A stretch of DNA of 64,000 nucleotides, taken from assembly GCA_900104855.1 (NCBI GenBank), contig FNSS01000001.1, positions 2,852,001 to 2,916,000 on the forward strand. The letters are read 5' to 3'. Position numbers and translations under genes: made by a program. This document shows, piece by piece, positions 36,826 through 45,735 of the stretch. Below the pieces are notes generated by a model, which was given only the letters and a program-made list of their open reading frames with translations, was not told where the DNA came from and did no database searches. The DNA is from Rhizobiales bacterium GAS188. Lineage in GTDB: Bacteria > Pseudomonadota > Alphaproteobacteria > Rhizobiales > Beijerinckiaceae. How positions within the stretch are numbered: position 1 is the first letter of the stretch; every line of letters starts with the position of its first letter.

Positions 36826-37641
36826 TTAGCAAGTCGTCCTGCCGCATTGGCGCACGGCCGCGATCTGCGCCTTCATCTCGTCATCCTCGAGGGCGCCGAA
36901 CACCACATCCTCGCCGAGCACGAACGCCGGCGTGCCGCGCAGATTGAGGATCTGGCTGAGCCGGTCCGAATCGACGAGCGCCGCCTTGACGGCATCGCTT
37001 TCGGCATCCTTGTCGAGGCGCGCCATATCGAGCCCGGCCTCCTTGGCGACTTGCAGGGCCTGGGGCTTGGCGATGATGCGCGAGGCGGAAAACAGCTTCT
37101 TGTGGAAGTCCCAGAACTTGTCTGATGACAGCTGGTTCTTGGCCGCCATCGCGATCTTGGCGACTTCGATCGATTCGGGCGGATGCACGATCGGCAGATC
37201 GCGCAGCACGATCCTGAGCTTCGGATCGGATTTGAGGAGCGCGTCGAGCGTCGTCATCGATTTGCGGCAATAGGGGCAGTTGTAGTCGAAGAATTCGACC
37301 AAGGTCACATCGCCCTTGGGATTGCCGACGACCGTGCCGGCGTTGGTATCGTAGATGGCCTTCGCTTCCGTCTTGACGGCGGTCTTGACGGCCGCGTTCT
37401 CGGTCTCCTTCTGGCGCTTGTCGAGCTCGAGGAGCGCATCCTGCACAACCTCGGGATGAGCCATGATGTAGTCCTTGACCATCTGCTCGATCGCGATCTT
37501 CTGCTCCGGCGTGAAGGTCGGCGCCGTCTCGGCGCGCGCCGGCAGCGTCACGGCGCCGAGCGCAAGGACGGCGGCGAGCGCAGCGAGAACGCCTCTCAAT
37601 CGTATCATCAGCATCGCAATCATCATCGTCCGATTCATCAT
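36826..37641 (-). CDS. Periplasmic DsbA-family thiol oxidoreductase
   Basis: This 271-residue protein has a signal peptide (LRGVLAALAAVLALGAVTLPARA, residues about 16-37 in outline), an N-terminal helical dimerisation-like segment (EQKIAIEQMVKDYIMAHPEV) and a thioredoxin-fold domain with active site Cys-Pro-Tyr-Cys in FFDYNCPYCRKS. A cis-Pro loop is present in LRGTPAFVLGEDVVFG. The layout resembles the ScsC/BdbD-like branch of DsbA proteins rather than enterobacterial DsbA. The C-terminus has two more cysteines (QCGRTTC). ATG-ATG start codons follow an AGGAG element. It probably oxidises or isomerises periplasmic disulfides. Confidence 0.88.
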   Translation of the reverse strand: MMNRTMMIAMLMIRLRGVLAALAAVLALGAVTLPARAETAPTFTPEQKIAIEQMVKDYIMAHPEVVQDALLELDKRQKETENAAVKTAVKTEAKAIYDTNAGTVVGNPKGDVTLVEFFDYNCPYCRKSMTTLDALLKSDPKLRIVLRDLPIVHPPESIEVAKIAMAAKNQLSSDKFWDFHKKLFSASRIIAKPQALQVAKEAGLDMARLDKDAESDAVKAALVDSDRLSQILNLRGTPAFVLGEDVVFGALEDDEMKAQIAAVRQCGRTTC

Positions 37642-37880
37642 GGTCTCCTGGCGCGCGGCGCCATCGGGCGTCCGGATATCGCGTGAACATCAAGGCGACA
37701 AACAAGCGGATTTCGTTGAAATTGCAACCATTCCGACGCAGCTTGGCCCAAGCCCCTCTTTCCCGCTCTTGTTCCGAGATCACCCGGGGTCAGGTTTGGA
37801 AAGCGTCGGCGCAGGTCTTAAGAAGGCAGCGCCGACCATCCGGGCCGGCGCTGCCATAGCGGATCGACAGGGAACCGGGA

Positions 37881-39143
37881 ATGCGGCACGGCCAAGGCAA
37901 AACGGATGTGAAGCTGGAGCGGCCGGCGCCGAGCCTGGCTTTGGCGGCTCACGATGCTGCGACCTCGGCCGCGACCACGCTCTCGCCAGCTCGCCGGGCG
38001 GCGGTCGCGCCCTTCATCGCCATGGAGGTGCTGTCGCAAGCTGGCGCCATCGAGGCCAAGGGCGGCAGCGTCGTGCATATGGAGCTCGGCGAGCCGGGCG
38101 CGCCGGCGCCGCGCCTGGCGCGTGAGGCGGCCAAGCGCGCCATCGACCAGGGGCGCATCGGCTATACGCCGGCGCTCGGCCTGCCGCCGCTGCGCGAACG
38201 CATCGCGCGCCATTACCACGATCTCTACGGCCTGCGGCTCGACCCGACACGCATCGCGGTGACCACCGGTTCCTCGGCCGGCTTCATCCTCGCATTCCTC
38301 GCATGTTTCGATGCCGGCGACCGTGTGGCCATCGCCTCACCCGGCTATCCGGCCTATCGCAATATCCTCGAAGCCCTCGGCATCGAGCCCGTCATCATCG
38401 AGACCGGACCGGCCGATCGCTGGGCGATCACGCCGCAGGCGATCCTCGCGGCACATGCACAGAAGCCGCTGAAGGGGGTGCTGGTCATGAGCCCGGCCAA
38501 CCCGACCGGCGTGATGATGGGCGCCACGGCGCTCGCCGCCCTCGCGGAGACCTGCAACGCCCAAGGGCTCTGGTTCGTGTCCGACGAGATCTATCACGGC
38601 CTCACCTATGAGGGGCCGGCGACGAGCGCGCTCACATCGGCGCCCCAAGCGATCGTGGTCAACAGCTTCTCGAAATATTTCTGCATGACGGGCTGGCGCA
38701 TCGGTTGGCTGGTGCTGCCGGAGCATCTGGTGCGCCCGGTCGAGCGCCTCGCCCAGAACCTGTTCATCTCGCCGCCCTACATCTCGCAAGTCGCGGCCGA
38801 GGCTGCCTTCGAGGCGACGGCCGAGCTCGAAGCCGTGAAGGCCGGCTATGCGCAAAGCCGCGCCCTGCTGCTCGAGGCCTTGCCGCGCCTCGGCTTCACC
38901 GAGCTCCTGCCGGTCGACGGCGCCTTCTACGCCTATGGCAATGTGTCGCGCCTTAGCAATGATTCGGTCGAGTTCTGCCGGCGCGCTCTGGTCGAGGCCG
39001 GAGTGGCGATCACGCCCGGCCTCGATTTCGACCGGGAGCGCGGCGGCAATTATGTGCGCCTCTCCTTTGCGGGCTCGCCCGAAAATGTGCGCGACGGGGT
39101 GAAGCGGCTCGAATCATGGCTGAAGCACAAGGGCCGAGCATAG
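37881..39143 (+). CDS. PLP-dependent class I/II aminotransferase
   Basis: This 420-residue fold-type I aminotransferase has MSPANPTGVMM, SDEIYHGLTYEG and the Schiff-base Lys in VNSFSKYFCMTGWRIGWLV, with a C-terminal Arg in GGNYVRLSFAGS that binds the substrate carboxylate. The first 40 residues (Ala/Thr-rich) are a non-conserved extension. An internal start near 38030 is possible. The substrate is unknown; aspartate/aromatic-type aminotransferases are the nearest pattern. It is divergent from the DsbA-like gene. Confidence 0.85.
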   Translation: MRHGQGKTDVKLERPAPSLALAAHDAATSAATTLSPARRAAVAPFIAMEVLSQAGAIEAKGGSVVHMELGEPGAPAPRLAREAAKRAIDQGRIGYTPALGLPPLRERIARHYHDLYGLRLDPTRIAVTTGSSAGFILAFLACFDAGDRVAIASPGYPAYRNILEALGIEPVIIETGPADRWAITPQAILAAHAQKPLKGVLVMSPANPTGVMMGATALAALAETCNAQGLWFVSDEIYHGLTYEGPATSALTSAPQAIVVNSFSKYFCMTGWRIGWLVLPEHLVRPVERLAQNLFISPPYISQVAAEAAFEATAELEAVKAGYAQSRALLLEALPRLGFTELLPVDGAFYAYGNVSRLSNDSVEFCRRALVEAGVAITPGLDFDRERGGNYVRLSFAGSPENVRDGVKRLESWLKHKGRA

Positions 39144-39145
39144 AC

Positions 39146-39171
39146 CCGGAAAGTGGCATTCCGCCTTTCGG
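39146..39171. repeat. Hairpin between convergent genes, related to 31083-31106
   Basis: CCGGAAAGTGG and CCGCCTTTCGG pair around CATT with one mismatch and two wobbles. The right arm CCGCCTTTCG is identical to that of the hairpin at 31083-31106. It lies between the aminotransferase and the convergent polysaccharide deacetylase, so it could act as a terminator. Confidence 0.5.
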
Positions 39172-39192
39172 AGGAGATGATCAAAAATCGCC

Positions 39193-40095
39193 TCAATTGC
39201 GCCGGGTGCGGCCGCGCCCGAATATGCCGGCGATGACGCGCTCCGTCTCGCTCGACCAGCCGGGTCCGGCCTCGCGCGTCTCGGCATGGCCGGGACCCGG
39301 CACGATATGGACGATGCGGAAGCCGCGTGTCTTTAGCTGACGAAGGAGTTCCGGCATCATCGCCACCGTCTGGGCGCGGGTGTCGTGGAACAGGATGATG
39401 CCGCGCTTTTCCCGCTCGAGCCTCGCGAGCGTCGCGGCTGCCTCGGCCTGGGGCGTCATCGGCCACCAGTCGCCGGCCCACAGATCGGCGCCGAAAATGC
39501 CGATATTGCGTGAGGCGAGCCAGGCGTTCAGCGCCGGCGCATCGGCGAATCCCGGATAGCGGAAGAAGGGGGTGCGCGGCGCGGCGCCGGCGGCGCCATA
39601 GACCGCCTCGTCGACCGCCTTGAAGCCGCGATCGATGTCCTCCCGCGCCCTGCCGTCCGCGATCATGCCCATCAGCGGGTGCGAGAAGCTGTGATAGGCG
39701 ACCGTGTGGCCCTCTTCGGCAACCCGCCTGGCCAGCGCCGGGGCGGAAGCGGCCATGCGGCCCACCATGAAGAAGGTGGCGCGCACGCATTGCGCCTTCA
39801 GCGTCTCGAGAAGCCTCGTCGTGGTGCCCGGCAGCGGGCCATCATCGAAGGTCAACACCACCTCATGATCGGCGAGAGCGAGGCTGCGCGGATAGGTCTT
39901 GAGCCCGACTTCGAGGCCGCCCTGCGTGCCGACCTGCAGCACCCGCGAGGTCCCGAGCGCCTCCGGCCCGCAATCGGGCGCGGCCGAGGCGGACAGAGCG
40001 CACACACATGCCGCCAAGAATGCGAAGAAGGATGCGGCCAGGGCCGCGGCGAACATGCGGCCGATCGCAGACGCGCCCAAAACGGCGTCGAACAT
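39193..40095 (-). CDS. Secreted polysaccharide deacetylase (NodB-like)
   Basis: This 300-residue carbohydrate esterase family 4 protein has the first catalytic motif VLTFDDGPLPG, the metal motif HSFSHPLMGM, RYPGFADAP and a late IILFHDTRAQT. An N-terminal hydrophobic segment (FAAALAASFFAFLAACVCAL) looks like a signal peptide or anchor. It would remove acetyl groups from an exported glycan or peptidoglycan. The ATG at 40095 has GAGGTGAGC directly upstream. In-frame starts at 40134 or 40194 give a longer leader and remain possible. Confidence 0.88.
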   Translation of the reverse strand: MFDAVLGASAIGRMFAAALAASFFAFLAACVCALSASAAPDCGPEALGTSRVLQVGTQGGLEVGLKTYPRSLALADHEVVLTFDDGPLPGTTTRLLETLKAQCVRATFFMVGRMAASAPALARRVAEEGHTVAYHSFSHPLMGMIADGRAREDIDRGFKAVDEAVYGAAGAAPRTPFFRYPGFADAPALNAWLASRNIGIFGADLWAGDWWPMTPQAEAAATLARLEREKRGIILFHDTRAQTVAMMPELLRQLKTRGFRIVHIVPGPGHAETREAGPGWSSETERVIAGIFGRGRTRRN

Positions 40096-40245
40096 GCTCA
40101 CCTCACCCATCCCGGCGCGATCTGACGCGGCCATCGTGAACCCTTCATTAAGACGATGGCGCAAATTGTGGTGGCGGCGCGGTGAAGATTTCACGTTCCC
40201 TTTGGGATTTCACTGCGCCGGAATTTCGGTTATGGGTGTTGCGTC

Positions 40246-41031
40246 ATGAGGTTCCAAACTGAGCGCCGCGGCGTTCCGTTGTCTGGGTTGCGCCTGATGA
40301 GCGCTCTCGTCGGCACGATGTGCGTGCTGGCGCTCACGGCTTGCTCGATGACGATGGGCGACCTGGCCGATCCGACACCTTCGAACTATCCGATTCACGG
40401 CATCGACGTCTCCTACTACCAGGGCACGATCGACTGGCCCTCGGTGAGCGCCAACGGCACCACCTTCGCCTATATCAAGGCGACCGAAGGCGGCGACCGA
40501 GCGGATCAGAGATTCGCCGAGAACTGGGAAGGCGCGCGCCAGGCCGGGTTGCAGCGCGGCGCCTATCATTTCTACTATTTCTGCCGGCCGGTCGAAGAGC
40601 AGATCTCCTGGTTCGAGGAGCATGTGCCGGTCGATCCCAACGCACTGCCCCCCGCCCTCGACATGGAGTGGAATCCGCAGTCGAAGACCTGCCGCATCCG
40701 CCCGCCGCGCGAGAAGGTGCTGGCCGACATGCAGACCTTCCTCAACGAGCTCGAGCGCCATTACGGCAAGCGCCCGGTGATCTATTCGAGCATCGATTTT
40801 CATCGCGACGTGCTCGAAGGTGCTTTCGTCGAATACCCCTTCTGGCTGCGCAGCGTGAAGGCGTTCCCGTCCAAGCGCTATGGCGAGCGCCGCTGGCATT
40901 TCTGGCAATACACCGAGAAGGGCTCGCTGCCGGGCGTTTCGGGCAATATCGACAAGAATGCCTTTGCGGGAACGCACGCCGATTGGGCGAAATTCGTCGA
41001 GGGCAAGCTCGATCCGCGCGAATGGCCGTAA
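40246..41031 (+). CDS. Glycoside hydrolase family 25 lysozyme-like lipoprotein
   Basis: This 261-residue GH25 protein has HGIDVSYYQGTIDWPSV near residue 50, YIKATEGGDRAD, the acidic catalytic strand PPALDMEWNP and a C-terminal HFWQYTEKGSLPGV. The N-terminus has a lipobox (LALTACSM, Cys at about residue 33), so it is likely an outer-membrane or periplasmic lipoprotein that cleaves peptidoglycan glycan strands. It is divergent from the deacetylase across 150 bp. The two could act on the same cell-wall polymer, which is an inference. Confidence 0.9.
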   Translation: MRFQTERRGVPLSGLRLMSALVGTMCVLALTACSMTMGDLADPTPSNYPIHGIDVSYYQGTIDWPSVSANGTTFAYIKATEGGDRADQRFAENWEGARQAGLQRGAYHFYYFCRPVEEQISWFEEHVPVDPNALPPALDMEWNPQSKTCRIRPPREKVLADMQTFLNELERHYGKRPVIYSSIDFHRDVLEGAFVEYPFWLRSVKAFPSKRYGERRWHFWQYTEKGSLPGVSGNIDKNAFAGTHADWAKFVEGKLDPREWP

Positions 41032-41181
41032 GCGTCTATCTGGGATGCCGAGCGGAGATGCGGCCGACACGGCTCGCGCCTTCGTGATTTTCGCCGGGCG
41101 CTGACCGAGTGTTCTCGGCCGATATATGATGGGCCGGGAAGTTTCTCAGCCGGGGGCGGCCCTAAAGGAAAAGACAACGCC

Positions 41182-42888
41182 ATGAACGTGCTGTGGCGCG
41201 GCTCCTCGGTGCAGCGGCTGCGGCTCGTCTCAGGCCTGGTGCTGTTCAGCTTCGCGCTCACGCATTTCCTGAACCATGCGGTGGGCCTCGTCAGCCTCGA
41301 TGCGATGATCGCGGTCGACCATTGGCGGGTCGCGATCATCCGCTCGGCGCCCGGCACCGCGGTCCTGCTCGCGGCGCTCCTCATCCATGTCGGGCTCGCC
41401 ATTTGGAAGCTCGCCTCGATCCGCAGCTGGCGGATGCCGCGCTGGCAGATCGTCCAGATCCTGTTCGGCTTCGCCATTCCGTTCCTGCTGGCGCCGCATC
41501 TGATCGGCACCCGTATCGCGGCCGCAGTCTTCGGCATCGACACCAGCTATCCCTATGTCCTGGCGCGCATCTGGCCAGCCATGATGCTTGATCAGACGGT
41601 CCTGCTCCTGATCGTCTGGGTGCATGGCTGCATCGGCCTGCATTTCTGGCTGCGGCTTGCTCCCGCCTATGACCGCCTGCGGCCGATCCTGCTCTGCATC
41701 GCCGTGCTGCTGCCGGCCGCGGCGCTGGCGGGCGCCATGATGCAGGCGCGCGCCCTCGCCGGCGATCTCACCGGCACGGCGGAGTTCGAGGCCCTTCGAT
41801 CGTCATTGCGCGGGCCGGGGCCGGAGGTCAACGCCCAGCTGCTCGACTGGCGCGAGCTCGCCCGGCTTGCTTTCTACCTGCCGCTCCTGGCCCTGCTGCT
41901 TGCCCTTCTGGCGGTGCCCTGGTGGCGCCGCCGCTCGGGCGGCGTCACCGTCGCCTATGTGGAAGGGCCGACGCTGCGCGCGCCTGGCGGCATGACGCTC
42001 CTCGAGATCAGCCGCAGCTTCGGCGTGCCGCATGTCTCGGTCTGCGGCGGCAGGGCGCGCTGCTCCACTTGCCGGGTGCGGGTGCTCGCCCATTCGACCG
42101 AGCTGCCCGCGCCGAACGAGGCCGAGGCGCGCACCTTGCGGGCCATCGGGGCGGGGCCGGATACGCGCCTTGCCTGCCAATGGCGTCCAGGCGGCGAGGT
42201 CCTCGTGCTGCGGCTGGTGCAGCCGCTCGCCGGCGCACAGGCCTCCTCCGAGCGCGCCGCCGAGGACCAGGGAGTGGACAGCGACGCCGCCGTGCTGTTC
42301 GTCGACATTCGCGGCTTCACGGCCTTGAGCGAGACGAAGCTCGCCTATGACGTCGTGCATATCCTGAACCGCTTCTTCGCGGCCGCCAACGGCGCCATTC
42401 AGGGGGCGGGAGGCCGGGTCGACAAGTTCATCGGGGACGGCTTGATGGCGCTGTTCGTCGATCCGCGCGGCATCGCCTTTGCCTGCCGCGCCGCAGTCGC
42501 TGCTGCCACGGCCATCCGGCACGAGCTCGCCAGGGTCAATCGCGACCTCGCGGCCGAGCTGAAGGAACCCTTGCGGATCGCCATGGGCCTGCATGCCGGC
42601 CGCCTCGTCGTCGGGCGGATCGGCGCGGGGCTCGCCGCCGCGAGGACGGTGATCGGACCCGTCGTCAATGTGGCGAGCCGGCTCGAGACGCTGGCCAAAC
42701 AGCATGATGCCGAGCTCGCGCTGTCGCGGGCAACCGCGGACTGGGCCGCCCTCGACATCTCGCAATTGCAGGTGACGCGCGAAGATGTGCGCGGCCTCGA
42801 CCGCGCCATCGAGGTGGTGCTGATCTTCCGGCTGGAGGTCCTCGATGCCGCGGTCGGCGCCGCTCCAGCCGAACCTCAGCCGCTATAG
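41182..42888 (+). CDS. Membrane / [2Fe-2S] ferredoxin / class III nucleotidyl cyclase fusion
   Basis: This 568-residue protein has three parts. Residues 1-255 hold about six hydrophobic helices with intramembrane histidines (FALTHFLNHAVGL, LLIHVGLAIWKL, HGCIGLHFWL), a pattern like the haem-b anchor of fumarate reductase/succinate dehydrogenase. Residues about 260-345 form a plant-type [2Fe-2S] domain with Cys288, Cys294, Cys297 and Cys332 (C-x5-C-x2-C-x34-C). Residues about 368-550 form a class III cyclase with metal residues Asp375 and Asp419 and Lys415. The site that normally reads Gly-Asp-x-Val-Asn reads Gly-Pro-Val-Val-Asn (Pro493). It is likely a redox-responsive cyclase. The 3' end overlaps the convergent FAH gene by 13 bases. 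Confidence 0.85.
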   Translation: MNVLWRGSSVQRLRLVSGLVLFSFALTHFLNHAVGLVSLDAMIAVDHWRVAIIRSAPGTAVLLAALLIHVGLAIWKLASIRSWRMPRWQIVQILFGFAIPFLLAPHLIGTRIAAAVFGIDTSYPYVLARIWPAMMLDQTVLLLIVWVHGCIGLHFWLRLAPAYDRLRPILLCIAVLLPAAALAGAMMQARALAGDLTGTAEFEALRSSLRGPGPEVNAQLLDWRELARLAFYLPLLALLLALLAVPWWRRRSGGVTVAYVEGPTLRAPGGMTLLEISRSFGVPHVSVCGGRARCSTCRVRVLAHSTELPAPNEAEARTLRAIGAGPDTRLACQWRPGGEVLVLRLVQPLAGAQASSERAAEDQGVDSDAAVLFVDIRGFTALSETKLAYDVVHILNRFFAAANGAIQGAGGRVDKFIGDGLMALFVDPRGIAFACRAAVAAATAIRHELARVNRDLAAELKEPLRIAMGLHAGRLVVGRIGAGLAAARTVIGPVVNVASRLETLAKQHDAELALSRATADWAALDISQLQVTREDVRGLDRAIEVVLIFRLEVLDAAVGAAPAEPQPL

Positions 42889-43724
42889 GCCACGCACTGC
42901 TGGGTCTGCTCGCCCAGGTTCTCGATGCCCAGATGCATCACATCGCCGGCCTTCAGGAAGAGAGGCGGCTTCATGCCGAGGCCGACGCCGGGCGGCGTTC
43001 CCGTGGTGATCACATCGCCAGGCTCGAGCACCATGAATTTGCTGATGAAGGCGACGAGGTGCTTGACGCCGAAGATCATCGTCTTGGTCGAGCCGGTCTG
43101 CCGGCGCTTGCCGTTCACGTCGAGGAACATTGCGAGGTTTTGCGGATCCGGCACCTCGTCGGGCGTGACGAGCCATGGCCCGATCGGCCCGAAGGTCGGG
43201 GCGCTCTTGCCCTTGGTCCACTGGCCCGTGCCCTCCGATTGCCAGGCGCGCTCCGACACGTCGTTGCAGATGCAATAGCCCGCCACATGGGCGATCGATT
43301 GCGCCTCGGTGATGTTGTGCGCCCGGCTGCCGATGACGATGGCGAGCTCGACCTCCCAATCGGTCTTCTTCGAGCCCTTGGGAATGACGACCTGGTCATT
43401 GGGCCCCATGATCGAGGAGGGAGATTTGTTGAACAGGATGGGCTCGGAGGGGATCTTGGCGCCGGTCTCGGCGGCGTGATCGGCGAAGTTGAGGCCGACC
43501 GCGATGAAGTTGCCGACCTTGGCGACGCAAGGCCCGATGCGGGAGCGGGAATTGGCCAGCGGCAAGCTGTGCGGCTTGATCTTGCGCAGCTTGGCGAGCG
43601 TCTTGGGGCCGAGCGTCTCGCCGGTGATGTCCGGCACGATATCCGTCAGGTCTCTGAGCTTGCCATCGCCATCGATGAGACCCGGTCTTTCCTTGCCGGG
43701 CTTGCCAAATCGGACGAGTTTCAT
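42876..43724 (-). CDS. Fumarylacetoacetate hydrolase family protein
   Basis: This 282-residue FAH-fold protein has VGNFIAVGLNFADHAAETGA, the metal-binding DWEVELAIVIGSRAHNI (Glu residues) and the C-terminal LEPGDVITTGTPPGVGLGMK motif. Relatives are hydratases, isomerases or acylpyruvases in aromatic or sugar-acid breakdown, and the exact substrate is not determined. It is convergent with the cyclase gene and overlaps its last 13 bases. Confidence 0.9.
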   Translation of the reverse strand: MKLVRFGKPGKERPGLIDGDGKLRDLTDIVPDITGETLGPKTLAKLRKIKPHSLPLANSRSRIGPCVAKVGNFIAVGLNFADHAAETGAKIPSEPILFNKSPSSIMGPNDQVVIPKGSKKTDWEVELAIVIGSRAHNITEAQSIAHVAGYCICNDVSERAWQSEGTGQWTKGKSAPTFGPIGPWLVTPDEVPDPQNLAMFLDVNGKRRQTGSTKTMIFGVKHLVAFISKFMVLEPGDVITTGTPPGVGLGMKPPLFLKAGDVMHLGIENLGEQTQQCVAYSG

Positions 43725-44208
43725 GCGCGTTTCCTCTGACTGGAATGGAGATGGCTAATCGAGCCCACATTGCGTCGAAGCCCAGGCGATGACAAGCGCG
43801 GCAGGCGCAACCCCGAATTGATGTTTCGCTGCCGGACAGGCTGCTCCGCCAAGGCCGAAATGGGCAGGCCCAGTGTTACCGAAACGCCACATGCGGCGGA
43901 ATTCGACGTCTGGGCGCTTGTCATCGCCTCCCTGTGCCCACAAGCCAGCGAGCAAGAGGCGTGAAAAACGACTGTCAAAATCCGGTATTCGGCTGCGCCT
44001 CGCCATCGAATTCAGGTATTCGCGTCGGCGGTGTGCTGCGGGCAGCTTCGAACCTGCAGGTCGCATTGCTTGGCGTGCCCTGCCGGCGCGACACATTCGT
44101 GAGTTGCGTCACGCCCATGGATTTGTCACAAATCAGCAAAGCGGGGGGCCGGCCGATTCTCGGCCCTTGCAACGAAACTCTGGAAACGACGCCAGCTGGG
44201 GCCTTCAC
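43725..44208. other. 484-bp intergenic region before the FadL-type porin
   Basis: I see no credible gene here. Several short open frames have no ribosome site or recognisable protein. The DNA is less GC-rich than the neighbouring genes. The one clear structure is the perfect 7-bp inverted repeat at 44120-44134 near the porin start. Confidence 0.6.
44120..44134. promoter_or_regulatory. Perfect inverted repeat upstream of the FadL-type porin
   Basis: GATTTGT-C-ACAAATC is a perfect palindrome with one central base, about 75 bp before the ATG at 44209. Its size fits an operator for a dimeric regulator. The regulator is unknown. Confidence 0.4.
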
Positions 44209-45504
44209 ATGATCGCGACAAGACGGGCTCTGGCATCACTGGCGGTATCGGCCGGGCTGTTGAGTTGCACGGCTATTCCGGCCTTCGCGGGCGCCTTCGG
44301 CCTGCGCGAGCAGAGCGCGGAAGGCCAGGGCATGTCCTTCGCCGGCATGGCGGCGGGCGCCGGCGGCCTATCCTCGATGTTCTGGAACCCGGCGACAATG
44401 ACCGACTCGCCAGGCATCACCAGCTCGATCGTCGGCAGCGGCATTTTCCCTGGCGGCTCGATCAATCCGAGCCCGGGCTCGCCGACGGCCATTTTTGGCG
44501 GCTCCAAGGGCGACATCCTCGAGGGCTTCGTTCCGGCCGGCTACGGCGCCTATCAGTTCAACGACAAGCTCTGGCTCGGCTATGCGATCAATGGGCCCTT
44601 CGGCCTCCAGAGCAAGCCGGGGTACAGCTGGGCGGGCCAGGTCTATGGCCGCTCCGCAAGGGTGTTCTCCTTCGACTTCAATCCGACGGTCGCCTACAAG
44701 ATCAATGACTGGATCAGCGTCGGCGTCGGCCTGCAGGTCATGTATTTCAAGGCGAGGCTGACCCAGGCGCTCGGCATCCTGCCGAACGCACCGGGCGCCC
44801 TGCTCGAAGGCGACGATACCGGCGTCGGCTACACGCTCGGCGTGACCTTGAAGCCCACGGCCTGGACCGAGATCGGCCTCGGCTTCCGCTCGACCGTGCA
44901 TGAAACGGTCAGCGGCACGCTGACGACGCCTTTCGGCGCGATGCCCGCCAAGGTCAATTTCAACATGCCCGAGAAGCTCTCGGCAGGCATCCGTCAGAAG
45001 ATCAACGATCAATGGACGGTGCTCGGCGGCCTCGAATGGGACAATTGGAGTCGCGTCAACGTTTTGCCGATCACGTCGAACGGCTCGCTGGTCACCTTTT
45101 TGCCGTTCAAATACAAGGACGGCTACTTCGCCTCGCTCGGCGTCGAATATGCCTGGAACGAGGCGCTGACCCTGCGCACCGGCGTCGCCTATGAGCGCTC
45201 GCCGATCGATCTGGGCAATCGCCAAGTGCTGCTGCCCGACGCCAATCGCATCTGGGCCTCGCTCGGGGCGACCTATCACTACTCGAAGAAGCTGTCCTTC
45301 GATGTCGGCTACAGCCATGGCTTCCTCGCCAAGGGCAATATCGCCATCATCCCGGGCCATCCGCAGTTCCAGACAGTCGGGGTGCCCTTGGTGGCCAATG
45401 TGAAAGACGCGCATTTCGACATCATCTCGGCGGCCGTCACCTATCGCTGGGACGACACGACCCAGCCGATCCCGGTCAGCCAGCCCATCATCCGGAAATA
45501 TTGA
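44209..45504 (+). CDS. FadL/TodX-type outer-membrane porin
   Basis: This 431-residue protein has a signal peptide (residues 1-25, ending IPAFAG) followed by the FadL N-terminal motif AFGLREQSAEGQGMSFAGMA with SSMFWNPATM, typical of OMPP1/FadL/TodX channels. The remainder is rich in alternating beta-strands and aromatic residues and ends with the outer-membrane-type VTYRWDD region. These 14-strand barrels admit long-chain fatty acids or hydrophobic aromatics. The ATG at 44209 directly precedes the signal peptide. The open frame upstream has no protein-like character. Confidence 0.9.
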   Translation: MIATRRALASLAVSAGLLSCTAIPAFAGAFGLREQSAEGQGMSFAGMAAGAGGLSSMFWNPATMTDSPGITSSIVGSGIFPGGSINPSPGSPTAIFGGSKGDILEGFVPAGYGAYQFNDKLWLGYAINGPFGLQSKPGYSWAGQVYGRSARVFSFDFNPTVAYKINDWISVGVGLQVMYFKARLTQALGILPNAPGALLEGDDTGVGYTLGVTLKPTAWTEIGLGFRSTVHETVSGTLTTPFGAMPAKVNFNMPEKLSAGIRQKINDQWTVLGGLEWDNWSRVNVLPITSNGSLVTFLPFKYKDGYFASLGVEYAWNEALTLRTGVAYERSPIDLGNRQVLLPDANRIWASLGATYHYSKKLSFDVGYSHGFLAKGNIAIIPGHPQFQTVGVPLVANVKDAHFDIISAAVTYRWDDTTQPIPVSQPIIRKY

Positions 45505-45520
45505 GCGGCGCACGCACTTC

Positions 45521-45722
45521 ACCTCTCCCCTTGCGGGAGAGGTCGGATCACGAGCGCAGCGAGTGATCCGGGTGAGGGGGGCAGCAGCCGCCTTCGTCAG
45601 CCGGATCAGCGGCAGCCATTTGGGCCCAAAGCAAGCGGGTCTTCGGAGCAGGCGCTGCCCCCCTCACCCGGCTTCTCATCGCTTCGCTCATAGAAGCCGA
45701 CCTCTCCCGCCAGGGGAGAGGT
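45521..45722. repeat. Composite inverted repeat between the porin and phaC
   Basis: Two arms of roughly 60 bp (45521-45580 and 45659-45722) are imperfect inverted copies. Each contains a small hairpin with CCTCTCCC/GGGAGAGG sequence and a conserved GGTGAGGGG end. The 78-bp centre has no recognised feature. It lies between convergent genes and looks like a mosaic intergenic element of the kind scattered in Hyphomicrobiales genomes. Confidence 0.6.
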
Positions 45723-45735
45723 GCGCCGGCCCCGC

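Noticed and set aside
43873-44208. Longer N-terminus of the FadL-type porin
   Set aside because: The frame is open, but it would bury the signal peptide in the middle; the ATG at 44209 directly precedes a clear signal sequence.
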